Assembly: GCF_015265475.1 (NCBI RefSeq)
Contig: NZ_CP054493.1
Span: 2,046,001 to 2,110,000, forward strand
Length of the DNA: 64,000 nucleotides
Source: Candidatus Sulfurimonas marisnigri
GTDB taxonomy: Bacteria > Campylobacterota > Campylobacteria > Campylobacterales > Sulfurimonadaceae
Direction: 5' to 3'
Below, one piece after another: positions 56,251 to 64,000 of this stretch. The notes under the pieces were generated by a model. That model saw nothing but the letters and a program-made list of their open reading frames with translations. It did no database searches and had not been told where the DNA came from. A program made the translations under genes and the position numbers. Every line of letters starts with the position of its first letter. Positions within the stretch are counted from its first letter, which is position 1.

Positions 56251-57571
56251 AGACTATAAACAAAACTATAGTAATCAAACCACTAAATAAAGCATATGGA
56301 AGCTGAGTCTTTACATGTTCTACAACATCACATTCACTAGCCATTGAAGATATAATAGTCGTATCTGAGATTGGCGAGCAGTGATCGCCAAATATACCCC
56401 CAGAAATAACCGCACCCATACAAAGAGCTATATCTGCATCCATTGCTACTGCCATTGGAACTGCAACTGGAATCATTATGCTAAATGTTCCCCAACTAGT
56501 ACCAGTAGCAAATGCCATAACAGAACTAAGAACAAATATAACGGCAGATAAAAAATAAATACTCAAGTTTTCGTTAACTAACGAAGCTAAATATTGTCCA
56601 GTTTTCAATTCTGTAGTCACCGAACCTATTGCGAAAGCAAAAAGAAGTATCAAAGCGATTGGGACAAGTTTAACAGCCCCACTAAAAGCAGTTTTGCTCC
56701 ATACCGATAAACTCATGTTTTTTGTACTAACAAAATAAAAGAGTGTAAATATTAACGTACTAAGCATAGTGTAAAAAATAGAGCTTGAGCCACTACCTTT
56801 TACAATATTACCATCTCCTGTAATGTACAAAAACAAAAATACAAAAATAATCATAAGAAAAATTGGCGCAATCATATAGAACATGTTTGAACTTTTATTT
56901 GCAATTACATCAATACTTGCAGGTACATGTTTAGCTCTTTTCATAGGACCTATATCTATGTTAAACCATATAGATATAAATGTGACCAGCAGAGCAGTCA
57001 TTGCATAAAAGTTATATAACACTGAGTCAATCAAAATATCAATCGCATTTACGTCGATAACACCCAAGGACACTTGAGTAGTTATCAATCCAAGTAGAAG
57101 TGCTCCCCACCCATTTAAAATAATAAGAGAGCTGATAGGTGCTGAAGTTGAGTCACATACAAAGGCTAGTTTAGCACTTGGTATTTTGTATTTTTGACAG
57201 AACGGCTTACCAACTGCACCGGCTATTAGAGCTGTAATAGATGACTCTACAAAAATAAAAACACCAACTGCATAACTTAACATTAAAGCTGAACGGGGAG
57301 ACTTAACTAAAGATACTCTATGTTGCATAAAATCTACAAAACCTTCAATACCGCCAGACTTTTCAACTAAAGCCATAATACTACCTACTAAAACAGCAAA
57401 GGCCAAAGTTTTAAGTATCCACCCTTTTGAGAGCAGAGATGTAAAAAGTAAAAAAATTGATTCAACTGAATCAAGGATGGCAAAATTATTTAAAAGTAAA
57501 AAACCTAAAACAATACCGCCAAAAAGCGATATAAGAACATTTCTTGAATACAGAGCTAAAGCGATAGCCAA
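56228..57571 (-). CDS. Na+/H+ antiporter NhaC family
   Basis: A 447-residue membrane protein with eleven or so helices; GVFIFVESSITALIAGAVGKPF, SAPISSLIILNGWG and TGTSWGTFSIMIPVAVP match NhaC. The earliest conventional start in frame is TTG at 57571, but homologous-looking sequence continues 12 codons upstream (EISALSLLPSLLAIALAL), with ATA (57605-57607) where Met would be. The true start is therefore uncertain. It lies just after the GNAT gene and overlaps its end if extended. Confidence 0.88.
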   Translation of the reverse strand: MAIALALYSRNVLISLFGGIVLGFLLLNNFAILDSVESIFLLFTSLLSKGWILKTLAFAVLVGSIMALVEKSGGIEGFVDFMQHRVSLVKSPRSALMLSYAVGVFIFVESSITALIAGAVGKPFCQKYKIPSAKLAFVCDSTSAPISSLIILNGWGALLLGLITTQVSLGVIDVNAIDILIDSVLYNFYAMTALLVTFISIWFNIDIGPMKRAKHVPASIDVIANKSSNMFYMIAPIFLMIIFVFLFLYITGDGNIVKGSGSSSIFYTMLSTLIFTLFYFVSTKNMSLSVWSKTAFSGAVKLVPIALILLFAFAIGSVTTELKTGQYLASLVNENLSIYFLSAVIFVLSSVMAFATGTSWGTFSIMIPVAVPMAVAMDADIALCMGAVISGGIFGDHCSPISDTTIISSMASECDVVEHVKTQLPYALFSGLITIVLFIVFSLKQNL

Positions 57572-57617
57572 AAGAGAAGGTAGAAGAGAAAGTGCAGAAA
57601 TTTCTATGTGAAACCAA

Positions 57618-58241
57618 TCAAAATTCGTATGCTAATAAAACGAAACCTGCTCTACCAAACTTTTCTCTATAAAGTTCACACTCTTTTTGATTAACCTCTT
57701 TGAAGCCAAGTTTCTTGTAGTAAAGTAATGTTTCTAGGGAACCAATTTCTACTACTGTTTGAGCTATCCTGTAGCCTTTTAGTCTTGCAGTAAGAAGACT
57801 CTTCTGCATAAGTGCTTTTAAGACACCAACATCTATAAAACCTTCTAATTCTTCCATAAAATCAAAAATCAGAGTTCTAGTGTTAAGCTCAAAACCACAA
57901 TAATTGACTATATCTTCATATTCACTATTTTCATTTCCAACACCTATCTCTTGCAAAGCATTACGAAACACTTCTTTAGTTGCTATTCTCGGCTCATAGC
58001 TACAAAGAGAACCAACACACTTTCCATCCATCTCAGCAACTAAGAAGTTACTATAGTGACAGTTGCTTTTTGCAGTCGCTGTTATTAATTTTTCTAAATT
58101 TTCTAAAGTGTCTTTATCGTTATATGAAGCGAATAATAAATCATATATACAAACTTTTTTTCCAGCTCTAGAACTTTGTAAAATCATCTGTGCTAAAAAT
58201 GCTGAATCATCACTAGTTGCTTTTCTTATTTTTATGCTCAT
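57618..58241 (-). CDS. GNAT-family N-acetyltransferase
   Basis: About 207 residues. IKIRKATSDDSAFLAQMIL starts the fold, VAEMDGKCVGSLCSYEP is beta4, and KGYRIAQTVVEIGSLETLLYYKKLGFKEVNQ is the acetyl-CoA-binding and C-terminal part. Substrate unknown. The ATG at 58241 is chosen because TATAAT lies about 19 bases upstream; a frame from 58277 begins before that box. Confidence 0.8.
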   Translation of the reverse strand: MSIKIRKATSDDSAFLAQMILQSSRAGKKVCIYDLLFASYNDKDTLENLEKLITATAKSNCHYSNFLVAEMDGKCVGSLCSYEPRIATKEVFRNALQEIGVGNENSEYEDIVNYCGFELNTRTLIFDFMEELEGFIDVGVLKALMQKSLLTARLKGYRIAQTVVEIGSLETLLYYKKLGFKEVNQKECELYREKFGRAGFVLLAYEF

Positions 58242-58301
58242 AACCTTTTCCATTTCTATTATATTAATCTGTTTCATATTTTAGTAATAGTAACATACTT
58301 T

Positions 58302-58988
58302 ATGGTAAAAAGTTTCTTAATTATAATAAGTATTCAAATATTCTTGTTTTCTAGTGAACAGATAATTTTAGTTGTTAGTAATGATTTCGATTCAAGCATT
58401 GCTAACTTGAGCACTTTTGAGGATGGTAAAAGAGTGTTTAAGCCATTTGAAGTCAATATTGGCACAAATGGTCTTGGATGGGGACTTGGAAAAACATCCC
58501 TAAAACAGAAAGAATTAGAGCCTCAGAAGTACGAAGGTGATAAGAAAGCACCTATTGGAATATTTAAACTTGACTCAATTTTCGGTTATGAGAAAAATAA
58601 AAATTTTAAAATGAAGTATCTGCATGCGACAAAAGAGTTAATTTGTGTAGATGATTCTAATTCAAGCTCATATAACCAAATAATTAATTTAAAATATGAA
58701 AAACCTAAAAGTTTTGAATATATGAGAAGAGATGATAATCAGTACGAGTTGGGTGTTGTCGTAGCTCATAATTCAAAGCAACTAAAAGGGAGAGGTTCTT
58801 GCATATTCTTACATGTAGAAAAAGCTAAAGATGAACCAACTGCAGGTTGTACTTCAATGAGTTTAGAAAATATGAAAAAGATTGTCAATTGGCTAGATAA
58901 AAGTAAAAATCCAATCCTAGTTCAAGTTTCAAAATCTAAGCTAAATCAGATAAAAGAGTTATATCCTGAGTTGGAACTAGCTGAGTAA
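58302..58988 (+). CDS. L,D-transpeptidase (YkuD)-like exported protein
   Basis: The 228-residue protein has an N-terminal signal sequence (about residues 3-17). The catalytic region is GRGSCIFLHVEKAKD-x-PTAGCTSMS: His and, further on, the nucleophile Cys in AGCTS, as in YkuD/YafK proteins. APIGIFKLDSIFGY is the substrate-side loop seen in L,D-transpeptidases. It may cross-link or trim peptidoglycan, or anchor a protein. No SD is obvious. Confidence 0.78.
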   Translation: MVKSFLIIISIQIFLFSSEQIILVVSNDFDSSIANLSTFEDGKRVFKPFEVNIGTNGLGWGLGKTSLKQKELEPQKYEGDKKAPIGIFKLDSIFGYEKNKNFKMKYLHATKELICVDDSNSSSYNQIINLKYEKPKSFEYMRRDDNQYELGVVVAHNSKQLKGRGSCIFLHVEKAKDEPTAGCTSMSLENMKKIVNWLDKSKNPILVQVSKSKLNQIKELYPELELAE

Positions 58989-58993
58989 AAAGA

Positions 58994-60589
58994 CTATTCC
59001 TCCTCTTTACTCATGTAATCTTTCGCAGTTATACCCATAAGAGATAGACCAGTTTTTAGTGATAGCCCCACAACCATAAGAAGTTTAAGAAGTTTTGCTT
59101 CATCCTTAGTTCCTATAATTCTGCAATCGTAGTAAAACTTATGTAGAGATGCTGCAAGTGCTTTTAAATAATCAGGAAGTTTTTGAACCTGTCTTGAGCT
59201 AAATGCATCTTCAACTATTTCTGGAAGAAGTAGTGCATCAAATAGTAAAATATCTGCATTTTCATCTAAGTTTTTTAGAGTTGCTGACATAACTTCATTT
59301 TCACTCAAGTCACTCTTTGAAAGGATAGTTTTAATCCTTGCATGTGCGTATTGGATATAAAAAATAGGATTTGAACTATCCTGCTTTTTAAACTCTGCCA
59401 AATCAAACTCCAAAGCCGTATCACTCTTTTTAGATGCAAAAATAAACCTAAGTGCATCAGAACCAATCTCTTCAACAATATCACTCATAAGAATAACGTT
59501 GCCAGCACGCTTACTCATCTTGTATGGCTCACCATCTTTAAGAAGACTAACCATCTGAGAAAGAAGTGTTTCGAGCTTATTGCTGTCATAACCTAAATAC
59601 TCAACAGCAGCATTTACACGAGGAATATATCCGTGGTGATCTGCTCCCCAAATATTAATATAGTGATCATATCCACGCTCAAATTTTTGATTGTGGTAAA
59701 CTATATCTCCTGCTAAGTAAGTTGGACGACCATCTTCACGGACAACAACTCTATCATTATCATCGCCCTTGGCTTCAGATGCTATCCAGATTTTATCTTC
59801 TTTTTTATAGATGCCATCACCCATCTTAGTCATTACTCTGTCCCAATCGTTATACAAAGATGACTCATTTACAAATGTATCAAAATGAATATTTAAGTTT
59901 GCTAGAGAATCTATAACAATTTCCATTACACCATCTTTAGCCCATAGTGCAAGCTCTTTATAACGAGTCTCATCATTGAAAATTTCTTTGCCAAATTTCT
60001 CTATTGCACCATTTGCTAAACCATCTAAGTAATCACCACGATAGTAAGAGTCAGGGTATTCTACAGTTTCGTTGAGAATATTTTCACGAGCATAAAGAGC
60101 AATTGAAAGACCAAGTAAGTCTATCTGATTGCCAGCATCATTTACATAATACTCAGCTGTAATATCATAACCCAAATGCTTTGCTAATCTATAAAGAGTA
60201 TCTCCATAAACAGCTCCGCGAGCATGACCTATATGAAGAGGTCCAGTTGGGTTTGCACTAACAAATTCTAAAAGAATTTTCTCTTTTTTCTCTTGTTTTG
60301 CAAAATCAGTTTCATTGTCAAGTGCCCAAGTAGCATATTCGCTTAAAAAGTTTTCACTTAGGCGAAAATTCAAATAACCTTTTACTGATTCAACACTGGT
60401 AAATATTTCTGATTCATTAAAAGAAGATGCTAACTCTTCAGCAATTTTCATAGGAGACTGTCTAAGTTCCTTAGCCAAAGAGAAAGCTATAGGGGTAGCA
60501 AAGTGACCAAAAGAGCGATCTTTTGGCTTCTCTAAAACAACTTCACGACCAAACTTTTCGCGCAAAAGCGCCGATACTCGTTGTTTCAA
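58994..60589 (-). CDS. argS: Arginyl-tRNA synthetase
   Basis: Class I synthetase: NPTGPLHIGHARGA holds the HIGH motif (about residues 112-125) and KMSKRAGNVI holds the KMSKS-like motif. An N-terminal Add1 domain (about 1-85) and an anticodon-binding C-terminus (about 410-531) complete it. 531 residues is normal here. It follows tatA by three bases and precedes the convergent L,D-transpeptidase gene. Confidence 0.96.
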   Translation of the reverse strand: MKQRVSALLREKFGREVVLEKPKDRSFGHFATPIAFSLAKELRQSPMKIAEELASSFNESEIFTSVESVKGYLNFRLSENFLSEYATWALDNETDFAKQEKKEKILLEFVSANPTGPLHIGHARGAVYGDTLYRLAKHLGYDITAEYYVNDAGNQIDLLGLSIALYARENILNETVEYPDSYYRGDYLDGLANGAIEKFGKEIFNDETRYKELALWAKDGVMEIVIDSLANLNIHFDTFVNESSLYNDWDRVMTKMGDGIYKKEDKIWIASEAKGDDNDRVVVREDGRPTYLAGDIVYHNQKFERGYDHYINIWGADHHGYIPRVNAAVEYLGYDSNKLETLLSQMVSLLKDGEPYKMSKRAGNVILMSDIVEEIGSDALRFIFASKKSDTALEFDLAEFKKQDSSNPIFYIQYAHARIKTILSKSDLSENEVMSATLKNLDENADILLFDALLLPEIVEDAFSSRQVQKLPDYLKALAASLHKFYYDCRIIGTKDEAKLLKLLMVVGLSLKTGLSLMGITAKDYMSKEEE

Positions 60590-60592
60590 GAT

Positions 60593-60829
60593 CTATGCTT
60601 GTGTAGTTTGTTTTGGAGCTTCTGTAGATGCAGTTTCTTCACTACCTTCTACTTTTTTTGGAGCTTCCGTAGATGCAGTTTCAACTTCATCTATTTCTTT
60701 CATTTCACTTTTGAAGTTTTTGATTCCTTTACCAAGACCTTTTGCTAAGTCAGGTATTTTTTTCGCACCAAACAATAGTACTACGATTGCTAATATTATT
60801 AATAGTTCTGTTCCACCAGGCATTCCCAT
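60593..60829 (-). CDS. tatA: Sec-independent protein translocase subunit TatA
   Basis: A 78-residue protein with an N-terminal membrane helix ([32 protein letters not shown]) and an amphipathic helix; the FGAKKIP hinge and the Gly before it are typical of TatA. The tail holds two near-identical copies of [10 protein letters not shown]-type repeats. TatA forms the pore for folded proteins. It lies upstream of argS and 81 bases from gmk. Confidence 0.93.
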   Translation of the reverse strand: MGMPGGTELLIILAIVVLLFGAKKIPDLAKGLGKGIKNFKSEMKEIDEVETASTEAPKKVEGSEETASTEAPKQTTQA

Positions 60830-60910
60830 GCTTATTCCTTTTGTAAATTAAAGTCTTGAATTGTATCTACTATTTGCTGTAAATTCTCTTATCAAATAAA
60901 TATATTGCAG

Positions 60911-61537
60911 TTATAAGTCTATATCTTCCCATTTTTGCACAAATTCATTTATTTCATTGTCTGGAACTTTGAGTCTAGAGGCTTTGGCGATTGTTCTTAA
61001 AACATCTGCTGCTTCTTTAAGATTATCATTAATTACCAAATAGTCATACTCGCTAATTCTCTGAATCTCTTTTTTTGCCATCTCTAAACGACGTTCTACA
61101 ACATCTTGGGCATCAGTTGAACGATCTTGTAAGCGTTTTTTTAACTCTGATAATGTTGGAGGAGATATAAAAACTGAGGTAGTAATATCTCCAAGTCTAT
61201 TGTTTACCAAAGTGTTTCCTTGAACATCTATGTCAAATAAAACTAACTTGCCTTCATTTAAAGATTTTTTAACAGGCTTGAGTGATGTTCCATAGTAGTT
61301 TCCATGCACAAAAGCGTACTCTAAAAAGTTGTCCTCTTCTATATCTTTTTTGAATTCTTCTTCAGATACAAAATAGTAGTGCACACCATTTTCTTCACCA
61401 TCTCTTATTTGTCTAGTTGTCGTTGATATAGAAAAATAGCATTCGCCAATATCATTAATAATTTCATTTAGTAATGAGCTTTTTCCTGCTCCACTTGGAC
61501 CTGAAAGAACTAAAATTGCACCTGTATTATTATTCAC
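60911..61537 (-). CDS. gmk: Guanylate kinase
   Basis: P-loop SGPSGAGKSSL (about residues 12-22) and the GMP-binding RDGEENGVHYYFVSEEEF region identify Gmk, which phosphorylates GMP to GDP. 208 residues. It overlaps the Glu-rich gene upstream by one base, so the two are coupled. Confidence 0.95.
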   Translation of the reverse strand: MNNNTGAILVLSGPSGAGKSSLLNEIINDIGECYFSISTTTRQIRDGEENGVHYYFVSEEEFKKDIEEDNFLEYAFVHGNYYGTSLKPVKKSLNEGKLVLFDIDVQGNTLVNNRLGDITTSVFISPPTLSELKKRLQDRSTDAQDVVERRLEMAKKEIQRISEYDYLVINDNLKEAADVLRTIAKASRLKVPDNEINEFVQKWEDIDL

Positions 61538-63081
61538 TACTTGTCACCTAAAGTTATATTAATACTTATCTTCATGCCTTTTAATGAAGCTGCAACATCT
61601 TCATTTGAGAGAGCTTTAAGTAATTTTTTCAAAGCTTCTACTCCATCATTATTATCTGTAGAATCAGAAACTTCTTCATCTAATTCTGCTTCATTTGTAT
61701 CTAAACTAGATTCATCTGGGCTTAACTGTTCATTTACTTCTGTGCTTTGAGTGTGCTTACTAATGCTCTCTTCAGGTACTTCTTCACCAATAGCAATTTT
61801 AATATCTCGACTAGTTATAGAATCTATGCTAAATAAAACATCTTCATCAATTTCACTTTGTAAATCTTCTTCACTCAACTCATCGACAGCATTTTGTATC
61901 TTGATTTCAAGATCTTCTGCCTCATCAACTTCTGTACTTTCACTAGATTCAGCATCAGACTCTAAATTTACTTCTTCTGGCTCTTCATTAAGTTCTAACT
62001 CTTCATCAGGTTCAAGCTCTTCTTCTGCTTCTTCGAGTTCTAGTTCTTCATCAAGCTCTAACTCTTCTTCAAGTTCAAGCTCTTCTTCTGCTTCTTCAAG
62101 TTCAAGCTCTTCTTCAAGTTCAAGCTCTTCTTCTGCTTCTTCGAGTTCTAGTTCTTCTTCAAGTTCAAGCTCTTCTTCTGCTTCTTCGAGTTCTAGTTCT
62201 TCTTCAAATTCAAGCTCTTCTTCTGCTTCTTCGAGTTCTAGTTCTTCTTCAAGTTCTTCGAGTTCATCAACTTCTTTAATTTCGCTAGATTCAGCATCAG
62301 ACTCTAAATTTGCTTCTTCTGGCTCTTCGAGTTCTAGTTCTTCATCGAGTTCTAGTTCTTCTTCGAGTTCATCAACTTCTGTACTTTCGCTAGATTCAGC
62401 CTCAGACTCTAAACTTACTTCTTCTGGCTCTTCATTTTCATCATCCATTTCTAAAAGACCTTCAATCTCTTGAATATCATCTTTATCAAGAATACTATCC
62501 CCACTCTCTTCATCAAAATCATCTAGATCATCAAAGTCCAATTCATCCTCATCTTCTTCTAGATTCTCTAAATCATCATCTAATTCTAGCTCGTCGAGAT
62601 TATCAAGTTCTGTTCCAATATTTATTTCATCGTCTTCGTCAATTTCTTCAAGCTCGCCTAGCTCTTCTAAATCCACATCATCAAGACCATCTAAATCAAA
62701 TAAATCACTAGATTCATCTGGTGAATCCAATTCTATATTCTCGTCATCTTCGTCTAGACTCTCTTCTTTATTTCCTAAAATTGCGAACAGTTCAACTAAA
62801 TCTGTTGGTAAAAAAGGTTTTTTTAAAGTTGAAGTAAAACCCTCTACTTTCTTGGCATCCTTAACACATAAATATAAAGATTTACTAAATACTATTTTAT
62901 CATTAAGTTCTTGCATGATTTCATCACTATACTTGGCATCATCAATCACTAAGAGATCATAATTAGTAGCCCCTATAGCATCTACATTACTAACCACATC
63001 CAACTCATCTGAAGTCTTCTGTGCACTTAGTGTAACTAGCTTATTAACTACTGGATTTTCATTTAAAAGTAATATTTTCAT
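61537..63081 (-). CDS. REC-like domain with long Glu-rich repeat region, unknown function
   Basis: The 514-residue protein starts with a degenerate receiver domain (about 1-105): VIDDAKYSDE in place of the acceptor motif, and LKKPFLPTDL at the usual Lys site. Then about 360 residues of Glu/Leu/Asp/Ser repeats follow, mostly LELEEAEEE-type and LESDAESSE-type. The last 40 residues (EALKKLLKALSNEDVAASLKGMKIS) are folded. No family recognised. It may be a scaffold for chemotaxis or flagellar proteins; fliR lies just upstream. Confidence 0.75.
   Translation of the reverse strand: MKILLLNENPVVNKLVTLSAQKTSDELDVVSNVDAIGATNYDLLVIDDAKYSDEIMQELNDKIVFSKSLYLCVKDAKKVEGFTSTLKKPFLPTDLVELFAILGNKEESLDEDDENIELDSPDESSDLFDLDGLDDVDLEELGELEEIDEDDEINIGTELDNLDELELDDDLENLEEDEDELDFDDLDDFDEESGDSILDKDDIQEIEGLLEMDDENEEPEEVSLESEAESSESTEVDELEEELELDEELELEEPEEANLESDAESSEIKEVDELEELEEELELEEAEEELEFEEELELEEAEEELELEEELELEEAEEELELEEELELEEAEEELELEEELELDEELELEEAEEELEPDEELELNEEPEEVNLESDAESSESTEVDEAEDLEIKIQNAVDELSEEDLQSEIDEDVLFSIDSITSRDIKIAIGEEVPEESISKHTQSTEVNEQLSPDESSLDTNEAELDEEVSDSTDNNDGVEALKKLLKALSNEDVAASLKGMKISINITLGDK
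62009..62262 (-). repeat. 45-bp tandem repeats in the Glu-rich gene
   Basis: Copies of TCTTCTGCTTCTTC start at 62021, 62084, 62129, 62174 and 62219. The last four are exactly 45 bases apart; the first gap is 63, from an 18-base insert. Each unit encodes about LELEEAEEELELEEE. Confidence 0.85.
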
Positions 63082-63131
63082 TACGTGTTCCCTCTTGGAA
63101 GCTCTTTTGCCATTATTGTATCAAAAAAAAA

Positions 63132-63896
63132 CTAAAAAAGCATCTCTAAAAAATTAAAAGCATCTTGCATTTGTGTCTTTAAAATGAGCATTGTGGCACT
63201 GAATGTTGCTATTAATACAACGAATGAGACCATAATTTTTATTGGGAAGCCTATAACAAGAAGGTTGAACTGCGGCATTGTTTTCATTAACATTCCAAAG
63301 ATAACATCTGCCAATAAAGATAGAGCAATAATTGGAAATGCAATCATAAAACCAACCATAAACATATTCGAAGTTGCTTTAATAATATAGTTAAAAAGAT
63401 TTTCACTCATTAAAAAACCACCTAGTGGAATATGCTGCAAAGAGCTGTCTACAAAAAGAAGTATCCAGTGGTGCATGTCTATTACAAACAGAACCATTAG
63501 TGCCATAAGAGAAAGAAATTGTGAGATTATAGGCATTGAGACACCAGACTGTGGATCAATTGCACTTGCCATTGAAAAGCCCATCATAAAAGATATCTGC
63601 CCACCAGCAAAAGTTATAACATTAAATGCAATTTGAAGCATCACTCCTATTGCCAAGCCAAAAAACAGTTCGCTTAATATTGCCATTACAATACTAGGAG
63701 CCGTTATTGTTATTGCTAAAGGTGGCATTGAGGAGTAAAAAACAATTGCGAAGAAAAAAGCCATTGCGGCTCTTAAAGTAATAGGAATACTTTGGTGAGA
63801 AAATATTGGAACAGCCATAAAAAGAGCGGCAAATCTAAAAAATAGAAGGATGAAGCCAACTATGTAAGTATCGCTAAAAACTTCTGTCCATGCCAT
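63132..63896 (-). CDS. fliR: Flagellar biosynthesis protein FliR
   Basis: A 254-residue membrane protein with about six helices. VGFILLFFRFAALFMAVPIFSHQ at the start and the GFSMASAIDPQSGVSMPII region match FliR of the flagellar export gate. The end LILKTQMQDAFNFL is typical. It works with FliP, FliQ and FlhA/B, none of which is in this window. No clear SD; the ATG is 35 bases after the stop of the upstream gene. Confidence 0.93.
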   Translation of the reverse strand: MAWTEVFSDTYIVGFILLFFRFAALFMAVPIFSHQSIPITLRAAMAFFFAIVFYSSMPPLAITITAPSIVMAILSELFFGLAIGVMLQIAFNVITFAGGQISFMMGFSMASAIDPQSGVSMPIISQFLSLMALMVLFVIDMHHWILLFVDSSLQHIPLGGFLMSENLFNYIIKATSNMFMVGFMIAFPIIALSLLADVIFGMLMKTMPQFNLLVIGFPIKIMVSFVVLIATFSATMLILKTQMQDAFNFLEMLF

Positions 63897-63931
63897 CTAT
63901 TAAATCTCACATAATCTAAAGAGGCAAAACA

Positions 63932-64000
63932 TCATTTTAATACCTCTAGTTCTTTGTTATGTACTCTATAAACTTTGTGACATCTGTGAGCTAGTTCTTC
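63932..64000 (-). CDS. C-terminal end of an unidentified protein, partial
   Basis: Reading in from the window edge, 22 codons end in TGA at 63932-63934 (EELAHRCHKVYRVHNKELEV and two more residues). The frame is open and codon use fits a gene that continues beyond the window. Too short to name; an ABC-type ATPase tail is only a guess. Confidence 0.4.
   Translation of the reverse strand, partial: EELAHRCHKVYRVHNKELEVLK

Noticed and set aside
61751-62473. Long Ser-rich open frame on the + strand
   Set aside because: It is the complement of the Glu-rich repeats (GAA/GAG read as TTC/TCT frames); no SD and low complexity.

Overview
The window is AT-rich, gene-dense chromosomal DNA from a free-living member of the Campylobacterota, most like Sulfurimonas. 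This is inferred from gene content, not from a search. The pointers are an HP0268-type small protein beside miaB, a single XerH-type recombinase, an ArsRS-like two-component pair, short glycolytic and fatty-acid operons typical of the group, a multihaem cytochrome c, and promoters that show mainly a TATAAT -10 box with no clear -35. I see no rRNA, tRNA, CRISPR array, insertion sequence or prophage. No stretch longer than 300 bases lacks a gene.

Layout. 1-1306 (+): end of rimO, then tilS. 1289-6762 (-): a tightly overlapping operon of HP0268-like, miaB, DUF374 acyltransferase, a membrane-anchored protein, a XerH-type recombinase and a PilM/PilN/PilO-like triad. 7023-8156 (+): nusA behind a leader with four hairpins. 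8262-11582 (-): an orphan OppB-type permease, a TorF-type outer-membrane protein and a large porin whose ribosome-binding site lies in a perfect 18-bp inverted repeat. 12088-15878 (-): fabI, tpiA, pgk, gap. 15952-16820 (+): nadD, rsfS. 16833-27829 (-): two chemoreceptors, mltF, a histidine kinase and regulator, feoB and feoA behind a Fur-box-like site, and a porin. 27990-32745: pssA, doxX, mscS, a DEAD-box helicase, and a small exported protein preceded on the minus strand by what looks like a c-di-GMP-I (GEMM)-type riboswitch. 32885-37587 (-): fabH, plsX, rpmF, yceD, ndk, ferredoxin, metK. 37755-40961 (+): pgm, peroxiredoxin, a putative nuclease-fold protein.

40962-48298 is the most accessory part: an EamA transporter, a Pif1-like helicase, a VWA/DUF2201 protein, a MoxR ATPase and a repeat-variant protein. 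A self-contained block (XRE regulator, beta-barrel protein, RelBE/ParDE-type toxin-antitoxin) sits between the VWA and MoxR genes. Three genes of this module share the start architecture TATAAT-6 nt-ATG, which implies leaderless mRNAs.

48397-64000: a REC-REC-GGDEF protein, nhaA, a pentahaem cytochrome c, a muropeptide-recycling set (amidase, DUF819 membrane protein, dipeptide epimerase), a DnaQ-like exonuclease, an NhaC antiporter, a GNAT enzyme, an L,D-transpeptidase-like protein, argS, tatA, gmk, a Glu-rich repeat protein with a REC-like head, fliR, and the end of one more minus-strand gene.
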